Position numbers and translations under genes: made by a program | Part shown: positions 38,801 through 49,652 of the stretch, piece after piece | Position numbering within the stretch: position 1 is the stretch's first letter | Layout: every line of letters starts with the position of its first letter | Assembly (NCBI GenBank): GCA_025345505.1 | Contig: JANVCC010000018.1 | Location: 59,981,848-60,045,847, forward strand | Reading direction: 5' to 3' | DNA length: 64,000 nt | Source: Todiramphus chloris collaris | Lineage: Eukaryota; Chordata; Aves; Coraciiformes; Alcedinidae | Notes under the pieces: model-generated | What the model saw: the letters and a program-made list of their open reading frames with translations, nothing else | Told to the model about the DNA's origin: nothing | The model's database searches: none

Positions 38801-39600
38801 GTAGTAAAAATTAAGCAAAACATAATTAGAAGATCTTTTATGTTTACCACCTTCTTAGTGTTTTGGATGACCCCTGTTATAATAATGAAGACAATTTTAA
38901 GTTATCAGCATGGGGAAATTTTCATTATTGCTACTGAAGACTGATGTCTATGAATAACCATGTAGGGAACCATGTTGTTATTTCAGTAACTAGAATGCAA
39001 ATGAAGGATACAAATGACCATCTATAGAACCATGCTTGTAATCAGACATCTATGAGTGAAGTTTCATGGCATTCAGATGAGATACTTAGGGAAAATACTT
39101 AGCATTAGCCTAGTCTTTTTTCTTTTGGTATCAGTGAGTATTTTGCTAATGACTTCAATGTAAGTAAATTGCAGTTATAATTTTTTTCCCTGAAATGCTT
39201 TTAAAGTATCAAAAATATATGTACGAATCTTTTGATGCAAGATATTCCCCAAAACTGTCACTGAACTCTTGCTGATCTTAATGGAATGTTGTTTGTGTTC
39301 AGACAGTCACATCAAGTGGGTCTGTGTGGCTATGAGGTTTCTAGGTGGCTTTAAAAATGGGGTTTTGGAACCTCCCACACAGCCCTGGATTCTGCATTAA
39401 CACACAAATGAGCAAAATAATTTTTTTTCTCTGCTGAAAGTACAAGAAATTTAGATTACCAGAAGGTACAATTAAATTTTTGCAGGAAATCCTGAAGATC
39501 CCAAGGAGATACCTAGTCTGCAAGAGAACAATTTCCTACTTTTATTTGAAAATGAGGGATTTTTTTCACTTTTAATTAGCTTACAGCAATGTATTGTGAA
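29841..39600 (+). other. EYA4 upstream intron, part 6 (no gene seen)
   Basis: Unique-looking sequence. No exon with splice sites and recognisable protein, no RNA gene. Contains an A/C-rich patch at 36957-36988 (AAACCCAAAACCAAACC pattern), T/G-rich bits near 37540-37675 and a diverged 60-bp tandem duplication near 38951-39060 (two AACCATG/GACCATC blocks). The frame at 33259-33726 (155 codons) is the longest in the window but shows no recognisable domain, and I take it as chance. Confidence 0.65.
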
Positions 39601-39898
39601 TGTCGCTGTTTATACTGGGGGCGGAGAGATGCAGCAACAGACAAAATAAGCAAGAGAGAGGGAAGAAGCAACTTTATTTATAACCCTGTTTTATATACCC
39701 TAGCCCCACAGGGTGATTGGTCAGTGATCATCCATCTCCTAGGGTGATTGGCTAAAGTCCTACAACACCCATTTCAAAATATTTTTCCAATGTACCATAA
39801 ACAGAACTTAGCAAAACACCAGGTGTTGGTCCAGCTTACAAAAACCATCCTGCTGTTTTTCATAACTTGTGTGAGAAAGGCAGGATTCTCACCAAATA
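39601..39898 (-). mobile_element. Solo LTR of the same retroviral family (- orientation)
   Basis: A 298-bp segment that, in reverse complement, aligns end to end with the LTR at 14811-15113: TTTGGTGAGAATCC near the start, CACCAGGTGTT..GCCAATCACCCTAGGAGATGG in the U3-like part, TATATAAAACAGGGTT as promoter, AATAAAGTTG as polyadenylation region, and GTATAAACAGCGACA at the end. The first dinucleotide is TA instead of TG by one substitution. No internal retroviral sequence adjoins it. The flanking bases show no exact target duplication. Confidence 0.75.
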
Positions 39899-40461
39899 TT
39901 GTTATTACCTTTTATGTAAGTATATATTGCAAATATGAGGGAAAACAATGTGTGTGTGTTCATTGATGCAATAGGAAAATACAGTTAACATACAGTTAGC
40001 AGATTCACTAAATGAAAATCAAGGTATGAATTATTTCACCGATGCTGCACTTTGCCCCAGAATCTGGTGTTTATTATTGTGAGCTTTAGCAGGAAACAGA
40101 AGCAGCATCAATTGGGAAAACATTTCTTTACTGAACTAAGAACACTATGGCTTTCTCATTTCCAAGTGGGGAACCTGGTTCTTTGGTTTCTTTGTTCCTA
40201 GTTAGACTACTCCCAAGCTGTTTTAGCTGAACATTTTACATACTAATGGAGCCTGGGGAAGTGCAGTTGGCAGCTGTTCATGGGATAATAATGAAACACA
40301 CCGTTTAGTACTGCGTGCTGCTGCTGTAAAAATGTGGGAAGTATTTTATAGAGATCATGGTGAGCAGAGCTGGATCCGCTTTAAGCGCTGAAAGTGCGTG
40401 AACTGTGAGCAAGGAAGTTGTGTTTCAGGTGACATTAACCGGCATTCATTTGCTTTTGCAG
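39899..40461 (+). other. EYA4 intron 3' end before the first exon
   Basis: Ordinary intronic sequence leading to the acceptor at 40461. The last 60 bases contain a T-rich tract (TTCATTTGCTTTTGCAG). GC and CpG content rises toward the exon. No other exon recognised. Confidence 0.8.
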
Positions 40462-40511
40462 GTAAAGAAACCGTGCACGGAGTCAGATGGTTCAGAGCCG
40501 CAGAATCCCAG
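40462..40511 (+). CDS. EYA4: EYA4 coding exon (VKKPCTESD exon), internal
   Basis: This 50-bp internal exon encodes VKKPCTESDGSEPQNP plus the first two bases of an Arg codon. It closely resembles the vertebrate EYA4 N-terminus, where VKKTCTESD follows the start exon MEDSQDLNEQS. The exon is preceded by a pyrimidine-rich tract and a CAG acceptor (40459-40461), and is followed by a GTACGG donor directly after CCCAG. The upstream intron is phase 0 and the downstream intron phase 2. The phase matches the exon at 63006, restoring Arg-Ser-Met-Glu-Met across the junction. EYA4 is a transcriptional co-activator of SIX homeoproteins and a HAD-family phosphatase. This segment belongs to the poorly conserved N-terminal transactivation half, not the catalytic domain. 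The flanking intron happens to stay open in the same frame (40405-40698), but that extension shows no EYA similarity. The identification is from remembered family sequence, with no alignment run. Confidence 0.93.
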
Positions 40512-42282
40512 GTACGGTACCAGAGGGCAAACGCCGCCTGACCTCAGTGACAGGGTGCAAGGCAGAGCTGTGCTGAGGATACGTAGCACAAAGTGTGAGA
40601 GCCACACAAAGAACAAGCAGTTGGATCATCTTTTATGGTTTTCAGTCTGGGAGAGTTTTTATCTCTTTTTCCAGTTAAAATTGCTGGCTAACACCTAACG
40701 TTGTTGAGCGTACGTGGTGTTATAATGCTGAGTTGTCATCCTCAATTTAAAAAAGCCCTGAACTATTAAATGGTGTAGGGAAATCTGTGTACTCAAATAT
40801 TTTTCTTTTGTTTATCCCTTTTCTGCATGCCTGAGTATTGAAGTTTATTGATAATATAGTTTATTTTCAGTGTGGGCAATTCAGTCTTTACTTGGGAAAA
40901 TTCACCTTCATCAAAACTTCTTTGTTTTCACCAATGAAGAGCATGCCACAGTGTTTATGAGTTGGGAAGAGGCCATACAATCTTTAACAAGAAACTTTTC
41001 AAACACTATTTTTTTCTGATTTCATGTGCATGCAAAGAGGAAAAAAGGAAATGGATTTAGCTTCCATGTTTTGCACAAGTATGTATGTGTATGGATAATT
41101 TCGAGCAGGTGAAGTAGTAGTTGTTTGAGACGTGTCATTAAGCCTGCATCTTCATGTTGATTAGTAAACTGTGGAGCTACAGTCGATGATTTACTCATTT
41201 TTTGGTGGTTTGTAGTGCTTTTTGTCTAACTCTTTCTTGCTTCTGCTTAGAAGATCTATTTCAGTTTCACAGAAACTCAGAAGCTTTGACTGTGAAGGGA
41301 GGGACACAAAACAAACCTGACTTCACACTAACATTGTGATTAAAACTTAGAAAAACAAAGTGATTCAAGATTTTTTCCCCCCAATGCCATCCGCAACTAT
41401 GTATTTGGGACACTTTTGCAGGAGGATGCTCTGAGTATCACCTGCAATATCGAAGGCCAGTATATCTGTGACTTGAGCTGTGCTGTGCACCATCTGAATT
41501 TCTTTGATCAGCTCATGTCAGTTATTAATAAATCACTTTATTTAGTTTGGTAAGAACTGAATGTATGTGAGGGAATACAAAAATCAATGTCCAGATATGC
41601 TTCCAGTGAAGTCAGTAGCAGTTTTGTCCTGGAGTTAGTGGAGTCATGTTTGCCTTTCAGTCCTCATTTAAGGACTTCTAAATGAAAGATGTATCTGCTG
41701 TGCTGCTGCGTTGGAATAAAATTCATTATAAAGGTCAGGCTTTTTCCAAGCACTTTGATGGCATGTAGAATTCCAACTTAGCAAAGTGCTTGTGCATGTG
41801 CACAGTCGTGTCTTTCTTGTCCAAATTAATCTGTTACTAAAATTAAAATATTACAAAGTCCATAGTCTGATGTAGTTTCATTAGAGTATGATTTGCAACA
41901 AATCTGAGGATCCGGAGTACAACATACTGTCATTGCCTCTGCACATTAGGAAAATTCTTAAGCTGTAGTTAAATCCTTAAGTCTGAGGAACAGGATACTC
42001 CCAAGTGTGAAGGGGACGCCATGTTACAAATAGTCAATCCAGAGGCTAAATCTAGTAGTTGCGTTTTTTTCTAAGGTGCATTTTCAAACAGAAATGCTTT
42101 TCAACTTGAGCTCCGCAGCCTCAGCTTGAGTATATATCAGACACAGTTGGAATTAATGTTCCTGGCCTGAGTGTGTGCAGGGCTGTGTACACAGCCTGAA
42201 GCAGGATTTCTTGGTCAGAGCTCTACTTGCGATGCAACTTGGGTCTTGCTGGGGAATCTCTGACAGACCTTTGGCTGGAGCG

Positions 42283-42298
42283 GCGCTAGAGGGCACCG
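42283..42298 (+). promoter_or_regulatory. CTCF-like binding motif
   Basis: GCGCTAGAGGGCACCG fits the CTCF core consensus CCASYAGRKGGCRSTR at 13 of 16 positions, including the whole central YAGRKGGCRS block. It lies in a locally GC-rich, CpG-containing patch that is unusual for this AT-rich intron, 1.8 kb downstream of the VKKPCTESD exon. Binding is not demonstrated. Confidence 0.4.
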
Positions 42299-44173
42299 CA
42301 TGGCATGTAAAACTTTAAAGCCTGGAGCAAGGTAATTCTTCTCTAAACAAGGCTTAAGTGGAAACATTGCACATAAAATGAAACATCAGCATAAAAATGA
42401 ATGTCGGAGACACACAGCCTTACAGAATAGCTCCTGGCTTGGGACCTAAGGCCAATATCATTCATTTATTTAGCTAGCTTTATAGTCTGTTGGTTTTGGA
42501 TTTGAAACTATTACAATAAATGCAGATGGAAAGTGTTTTTACAGTAGGGAAGTAATTAAATTGGGTGTGGGAACCTTGTCAGGAGAATTCTTGGAGTGAC
42601 ATGCGTGTATCAGCAGATTCTTTGTCTTGCTTGGCCTTGGTTTGTCTTTTAGAAGGAAACGTTCAAACTGCAGATGTGACTAGTAATTTTTTTTTTAAGA
42701 GAATTTATTATCCTATGCAGCATATTAACAAATGTGTTCCACGAGCATCCAGCTATACATGCAGTAAAAATCAATCTTGCCAGCATTTAGTTATAGAAAA
42801 TGGTTGTTATCTTGACATACAGGTATATTGCATAGATGGAAAGGAAACTGTAGTTAAGAACTGAAGTCGTGGAGGGTAGGTGAGTTGTAAACACAGAAGG
42901 AAACATGCATGCATCACTCTTCAGTATCTCTGTCACAAATTTTGATTTACAAACAACTTTGTCTTACAAATTCTGCTGAAGTTTCTTGGGAGTTATTTTG
43001 CCAAATCCCTGTGAACTGCTTGTGAATACTTTCTTTTATCCCCAAATTTTTAGATGTTATATCTAAATGGTGGTATTAACCTAATTATGGTGATATTGTG
43101 GCTGTATCAATATTATGGTACGCATTCTTAATAATTTTGTAATAAAAATCAAATTCACCCTGCAAATCTGGATAGCCGTCCAGTCACACAATAGCTGTCA
43201 GTGTGTCAGTCAGAGGCAGTAAATGGGTGGGACTTGCCAGCTGTCATACTACAGGTCTGGATGCGACAGGAGTAACATGCATGGGTGACAACTCTGGCAT
43301 GCTGCACCTGTGTCAAGTTCACTAGTGAATTTAGGAGGAGAAGTTCCTGTGTTCAGAGCTGTAAGCATCACTGCTTTTAATTTTCTTATATGTTAGGTAT
43401 ACATTAAAATGGTACCAATCCTGAGCATGCTGAACAGTTCCTATGTTAAATTTAATGGCATACAAGAATTGCTCAAGTCTAGTATAGCGCGTGAAAGTTA
43501 AGTTTTACGCAATTTTTGATGAGCTCTCTTCATGCATATGTAATCAAATAAGCAATTTTAATTCTAATAAGGGAACATTTTGTTGCATTAAAATTGTAAG
43601 CTACACTTAACAGCCTCATACCCCAAGACCTTGCTGTGGAAATGAGGTAAACACTAGAATATGTCTGAATCTGAAGTCTAGTAAAATGATAAATGCTGAG
43701 TCCCAGACTCCCACTTGGTTACAGAACGTTTGGTTTGGCTGCACAGCCCGGGGCAACATCTTTCTTTGAGACAACAGAATGCTTGATGAACACATTTCTG
43801 CTATCCCCAGATCCTCCTTCCCTTCCCACCAGGCCTGCCAGAGATTCCACTGTAAAACTAAAGTTGCGTCATGAATTGAGATCTGACAACAAATATTGGA
43901 TTTTCTGGGCTATAAAATGAAATAGGGAGGAGAGAAATGAGGGGAGGGAGAGGAAGTCCCTGCAAATGGAAATTTAGGACAGTCTCCTGATGCTTCATCA
44001 AAGTCCACTGGTTATAGGAAAAAAATGCTTTTTTTTACCCTTTAGAGACAATAAAAGAGTCTGCAGAAGAATGAGGAGATTTTTCTGACAGCCAAGATGC
44101 AGTTTCTTTTTTTCCTGGAAGGGTAAAGGAAAATGGCCATATATTTTTGTATACTTTTGCTCTGTAAACCATG

Positions 44174-44217
44174 ATCTTTATGACATGAAGACGGTATCTT
44201 TATGACGTGAAGATGGG
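44174..44217 (+). repeat. 22-bp tandem duplication, two copies
   Basis: ATCTTTATGACATGAAGACGGT is followed directly by ATCTTTATGACGTGAAGATGGG, with four differences. The second copy contains a TGACGTGA (CRE-like) word created by A-to-G relative to the first. Confidence 0.9.
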
Positions 44218-47200
44218 GGAGGAAAAAGGACAAACTTGAAGATCTTGACAAGTAGATTTGTAAGCTTGGGATGAAAGTTAGCTGACAAATTAACTTGTGA
44301 AAATACATATCAGTGTCAAAAAGACATTACTTATATATACAGAGGAGGGTAAGTGATCTTTGTATTGTTGAGTTAAAGCTAAGCCCTTTGAAGTAAGAAG
44401 CCCTCCATTCTTGTTGCATGATTTTTACTACAAACCTGTAGATCTGGTATGTCAAGCTATATCCTTTTTTTCCTGACTTATCTTTTCCGTTATATGCTTT
44501 TATATATAATTTCTTGGAGCAAAAGAAAGGGAAAAGAAGCCACTTCTCAGCATATCCTCCCTTTTAAAACTTAATGAGGTGCTGTAAGGAGAGTGTAACA
44601 AGAGGTTACACTGTTGCATTAGTACCTGCTAGACAAAGTTCATTCCTATGTATTACTAACTACAAAATCAGAAGTGATGATTACTGGTAAATATTGAATC
44701 ATATGCAGAGACACAGTTGCCAGGTAAACAGACTGTCCAAAAGAGGGGTCTTTTTATATCTTTAAAAAAGGTCTCCAATATTTCAATTTAATATGGTAAG
44801 AATTCCTGTTTCTAGTTCTTCGTCTTAAAGTCTCTCTTAAAACTTCTACATGAGAAATAGGCTTTCACATTTTCTCACTGGTCTCGTTTTGATACCTGCT
44901 CCTGGATTTTCATTGGTCAGGATATAAAGTGCATGTATACTTCCAGTGACAATTACTATTATTAATGCATTCACAAGTAAACAGATGGTATTGAATGCCA
45001 GTGCGAACCACCCCAGTTTTCACGTTCAGTTCACTTGATCAGAGTTTGTTTCCTCTGCAGTCTGGGGGCACTGTTATCAACACAATGTTCACTATACTTC
45101 CTGTATTTAAACTGTGCTTATACTGTATGAGTTCATTACTAAACAGTGTTTCCATGGCCACCCATATATTTAACAAACATGAAAAGGAAAATAACCTTTA
45201 TCTTCTGCATCTTATTCTGGACAAAAACATCAAAAGTATTTAATTCTCAGCGGCTTAGACTGTGTAAAATACACCTGAGACTTCTCTTTTACTGGCTAAT
45301 TCCCTCAACAAGACCGTCACAGTCTTATCTCAGGATGGTGATGGTTGATTCTTTCAGACAGGCATTGGCTTTATTTTTATACCATGTAATTGTCCATATT
45401 TACCAGATCTAAGATTAACTCCTCAACCCAAATCCAAGTTTTACAGGCTTCTGACGCATTCTGCAATGAATTTAATCTCATCCATGTCTTCAAAGTTTGG
45501 GGTTTTTTTTAGAAGGTAAGGGTTTGTTGTCATCTGTGAACCATATATAGCTTATCTTGGCTAGAAGGTAATTTAAATTATTTTCTGAGTCAAGAGTAGT
45601 GTAGCTTCACTGTATCTCACACTGAATAATGTGTAGATCATAATGATGTGACAAATGGGCTACACTTGAAGAAATGGGATATTGAGAGGACTCTGATTTA
45701 GACTCTGAAGGAGAGATTCATCTCACCCTGAAGCAGTTACGTAAGGTAGGCACTTTTGAGATGCCATTTATCTGATCTTCATTCTACTGGCTGTGAAGAC
45801 ACCTTACTTTATCCCTCTTCTCCTGAGCGGCAATGCATAATCCACCAGCAATCACCTGTTGCACTGGTAATTTATTGCAAGAAGACCAGCCAGATACACA
45901 ATGTGAGCAAAAGGAATGAAAACATTTATTTTGATTGTACACATTCTGCTTTTCTGCAAAACTTTTCAGTTCCAGAAGGGAATACATGCAAAGATAAGGA
46001 AATTCTTTAACCAGGAAAAAAACCCCATTGTGATTATCTGCTAACATCTCTTGGGTTTGGGACAAACTATAAAAAGGAACAGATACAGCAACAAAATTTT
46101 CTATGAAAGACAGAATAAATGAAGTTGAAAGATTACCATAATTAATTCTGGGGGCCATAAGAAAGAAAGAAATCCAGTTAGTAGGAGAGATGGTATATGT
46201 CTATGAGAAAAGAGCATTCGTGTCAGTGAGGCCACTATAGTTACAAACACTTCACCTAAGAGAAGTGTTTGACAGGATCAAACCCAGACTTCTCTGTCAT
46301 GACAGTGGCAAAAACATATCACAAATTCGTATTTTAAAATAAATATGTTGTGGAATAAAATTTCTCATAAAGGCTACATTCTGGGACACACAGGCTTAGC
46401 TTGCAGTCAAGAGAATGTTTTCTACAAATCTGTTACTTTTTAAAGATTTGGTCCATGTATTTAGTCTGCATGCCACTTAGGTAGTTGGACTCAATCAAAA
46501 TAACCTAAGTTAGTGAGATGACTCTGCAGGTCCATGTAACATGACAATTGCATGATAGTTGCTACAAGAAGTAGGCTGTCTTTTCAGGCACGTAGTTTTC
46601 AGGTAGCTCAAGTCTTTCCTATTTTTAGAGCAGCCTGTGTGGTATCTCTCTGCCTGATGTATGCTGATGTTCTTATTCATTAACGTTAGAAATTCAGGCT
46701 GCTGATTACCAGAGGTCTATTGAAACTGGTCACTGTCTGCCCAATGGTTTTTGTTGGCTCTGGATCAAATCCCAAAAGAGTTCTAAAAATATATGATATG
46801 TTTACAGAAAGTGCAATAATCTATTTAGAGTGCAAACACGTGGTAACCGATGACATCACAGGGAAATATTTGAATGGTTTATATTAACAGATCCCTGTGG
46901 CTTTAACTAAATTAATTTATTTTTTATATTTCAGACCTGTTACAAATTCCTGGTTTTTTTTTTTTTAAATTAGGCATAACATATTTTCTGTTGTACTAAT
47001 AATAATTTTTCTGTGTGATCCCAAGCCAGGTAATGTCAGTGTTAAGACTTCCATGAACCTGAATCAATTGTGGGTCAGACTTTAGAATAAAAGAAAACAA
47101 CAAAACCCAAGAAGTTTGTACAGTTTTTGGAAATGTATAGAAGTAATTTGGAGATTTTGGAATTACCCTCGAGTGCAGATACATAGTCTTTTTGTCTAAC

Positions 47201-47782
47201 ATCACATACTATGGAAGGTGAGAGCTTTCTAGTATGAATTTGTGCTACTGGAATGCAAGAACCACCACCACTAATGATTTAAAACTTCTTATAAAAATAG
47301 AAAAAAATCTAATACTTCTGGAAATGAGATAAAGTTCTCTAAGAAAGAGACAAACATGCTATTCTAACAGTTCTGAGTTTATTGTTATCTCTTGGTAGGA
47401 ATATGTCCTATTTATGAGATAGAGTATATAATACTAAATACTGTGCAAGTGTATGCTGGAATGTACTAATTTGAATTAAAATTATTTATTTTATTTGGTG
47501 GTCCCTTAGAAACCTCATGTCATTCCTTTCTGCTTAGGTGTATTTTGAAAATGTTTAAAATCCTATTGAATAATGGCTTGAACCGCCAGCTCTTGAAATA
47601 TTTTGTGACCATCTATTTTTTTCATAGTTTTCACTCACAAAATACATTATATGGGATTTGACATTTTGTGTATTTATTCACTGTATATAGCCTTCTGTCT
47701 TAAATATCTTAAGTAAATGCCCTAAACATTAGGCTGTTTTAAAAGTCATTCTACTTGGTGCAAGTATTGCATATTTCATGGA

Positions 47783-47862
47783 GTGGGGAATTGAACCAGG
47801 GTTTCCTGTAACCAGCACACATAAATCTAATCCCTTTTGCTATCCTAGGCTGACCTCTGTGA
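47783..47862 (-). mobile_element. tRNA-derived SINE head (MIR/CORE-SINE-like), degenerate
   Basis: On the minus strand there is a perfect Pol III B box, GGTTCAATTCC (47787-47797), and 45 bases upstream an A-box-like TAGCAAAAGGGATTAGA (47826-47842), the usual tRNA spacing. The wording recalls the TAGCATAGTGGTTAAGA...GGTTCGAATCC head of MIR-type SINEs. Acceptor and T stems do not pair, so it is not a functional tRNA. The SINE body downstream is not recognisable. A tRNA pseudogene is the alternative. Confidence 0.5.
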
Positions 47863-49622
47863 AAATTTTCCATTGTCTTGAGTAATTACTAACTTACCCA
47901 CTACTGTTACATGAACAAAGGTGGAAACTTCCAGGATATTGCTGGGTACCCATCTCTGTTTTAAACTCTTCTAATCATTCTTTCTTCCACATGTCCTTCT
48001 TGAGAGAAAGGAATTTTTCGTGAGTGTTTGTGGTTAGTTGTGAGGAGGACTGGAACCACCCTGCATACTTATGTAATTAATAGTTTGGACATAAACAGGA
48101 CTCCTGAAGTGCCATGTGATTCTTGAGCCTGCTCAGGAGTTCAAGTTATTTAGCAGGCCCCAGCCACAAAAGTACCCTCACATACACTGAACTACTGTTG
48201 CATATATTCTTCCATCATAGGCAGGCATAGGGATAGTGTGTGCTTTCCAACATAAATGCACGTTAATGCACTTCATAACACCTGGGAAAAAATCACAAAT
48301 GGCAAAGAACACAACAATTTCCAAAATTTCATATGTAAGAAGCATACTAAAAATGACTTGCTCATAGAAATAGTGTTCAGCCAGAAGTGTCAACCTATAA
48401 GCAAAAAGGTACACAGTTCAACATGGATATTATAATCAAAGATCCTTGAAAGAATATTGAAATTATCAATGCAATCCATGAGTCGGTATTTTCAGAACAG
48501 CTTGTTAGGAGCATAGGTACAGCACTGTGTTGTGCACTTCTTCCATCAGTATCTCCCATTCCTTTTATCATCGCTTTTATACATGGGTGCTGTTGCACAG
48601 CATAAGTTGGGCAATGAAAGCAACTCTTTTTACAACAGGCAGAAATGATAGCAACGTAAGTTCTACTGCCTTTACTACTGGATACAGAGATGGCACGATG
48701 TAATGTATATACTGATGTCAGCAGTTAAATGGAATTTTGAGTCCATTTGCAAGGCTTTTGTCACTCTGCCCCAGTTCACTTTCTCTATCTGGAGCTGCAG
48801 GTTTACTGAGGGAGCAGGACCAAAGCCGTTCCAGGGGCTTAGCATGTGCTTGGTTATAACCCATCTTTTTTGGATGGATCAGGTACCAGTGTGGGTGAGT
48901 GGTCCAGTGTCCTCCCTGCCTGCCTGGGGCACAACTTGCTTCTGTCAGATCATGGTGTTGTGAGCACTGGTAGCCCAACATACAGGCTGAGCTATAACCA
49001 GTTGCACAGATGGATAGTATTTAAGTTTCCTTTTACATCTGTTCTTCATCCTATGTTATATACCAGGCAGTGTTTGTTATCACAGTGCAAAGTGCTCTTG
49101 GATTGCCAGAGCTCCAAGATGTCAACTTTGCAGTCACTGGGCTGGCTGAAATTGATTTCTATGTAAGGTATTTCTGTGTATATTGCTTCTCTGAAAAATG
49201 GGTGGGCAAGGTCCAAATGATTGCCCTTTAAAAGGTGAGCATTCCTTTTACTTCCCTTTCCTTCTCTGTTCTTCCTCCCTACACTCCCGCCCCCATTTTG
49301 ACTAATTTATACTGATCTGGTAAGTCATAGTACTTTTTGGTAAACCTAGGCTTCCTAAATTTTGGAGGGAAAAGGAGTGAATGTATTTCTATATTAATGA
49401 ATGTAGCCATCAGATTTTAATATTTTTGAACATTCAGGAATGTCTTGGCATAGGGTAGATACTCTGAGTAAAAGAAGATAACCTAAGATTATATCTGCAT
49501 GTGTTTTTGCTCAGTTCAGTAGTTTCTCACAGCCTTGTCCTGAAATTGAAGTGGATTTTGAGCAGTAAAATGACAGTGTTGGTTCTTCAAGTTCATCCCA
49601 TACAATCACAATGAGAAGGAGC

Positions 49623-49652
49623 TCTCTTTCTTTCTTTCTTTCTTTCTTTCTT
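49623..49652 (+). repeat. (TTTC)n microsatellite
   Basis: Six perfect TTTC units preceded by CTC and followed by TT. It is a polypyrimidine/polypurine tract, short and probably polymorphic. Confidence 0.95.

Larger units (their letters stand above)
40512..47780 (+). other. EYA4 intron between the two exons, part 1 (no gene seen)
   Basis: Starts with the donor GTACGG. No exon, RNA gene or well-preserved transposon recognised. Contains the CTCF-like site at 42283-42298 and a 22-bp direct duplication at 44174-44217. The bit at 41608-41645 (CCAGTGAAGTCAGTAGCAG) resembles an old sauropsid repeat word but is too short to call. Confidence 0.75.

Noticed and set aside
14811-39898. Inversion of the intervening 24 kb by recombination between the inverted LTRs
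   Set aside because: In that case the left flank of one LTR should match the exchanged flank of the other. The flanking pentamers (CACAA/TACTG and, in reverse complement, AACAA/TTCAC) do not pair in that way.
1-40461. The EYA4 start exon (MEDSQDLNEQS) inside the window
   Set aside because: I looked for the expected ATGGAAGA(C/T)TC... and GATTTAAATGAACA words with a downstream donor and found none. A diverged exon or one hidden in the gap cannot be excluded.
40405-40698. A single 97-codon gene spanning the first exon
   Set aside because: Only the 50 bp between the CAG acceptor and the GTACGG donor match EYA4. The flanking codons are intron read-through.
47783-47862. Functional tRNA gene on the minus strand
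   Set aside because: A and B boxes are present, but the acceptor and T stems do not pair and there is no cloverleaf.
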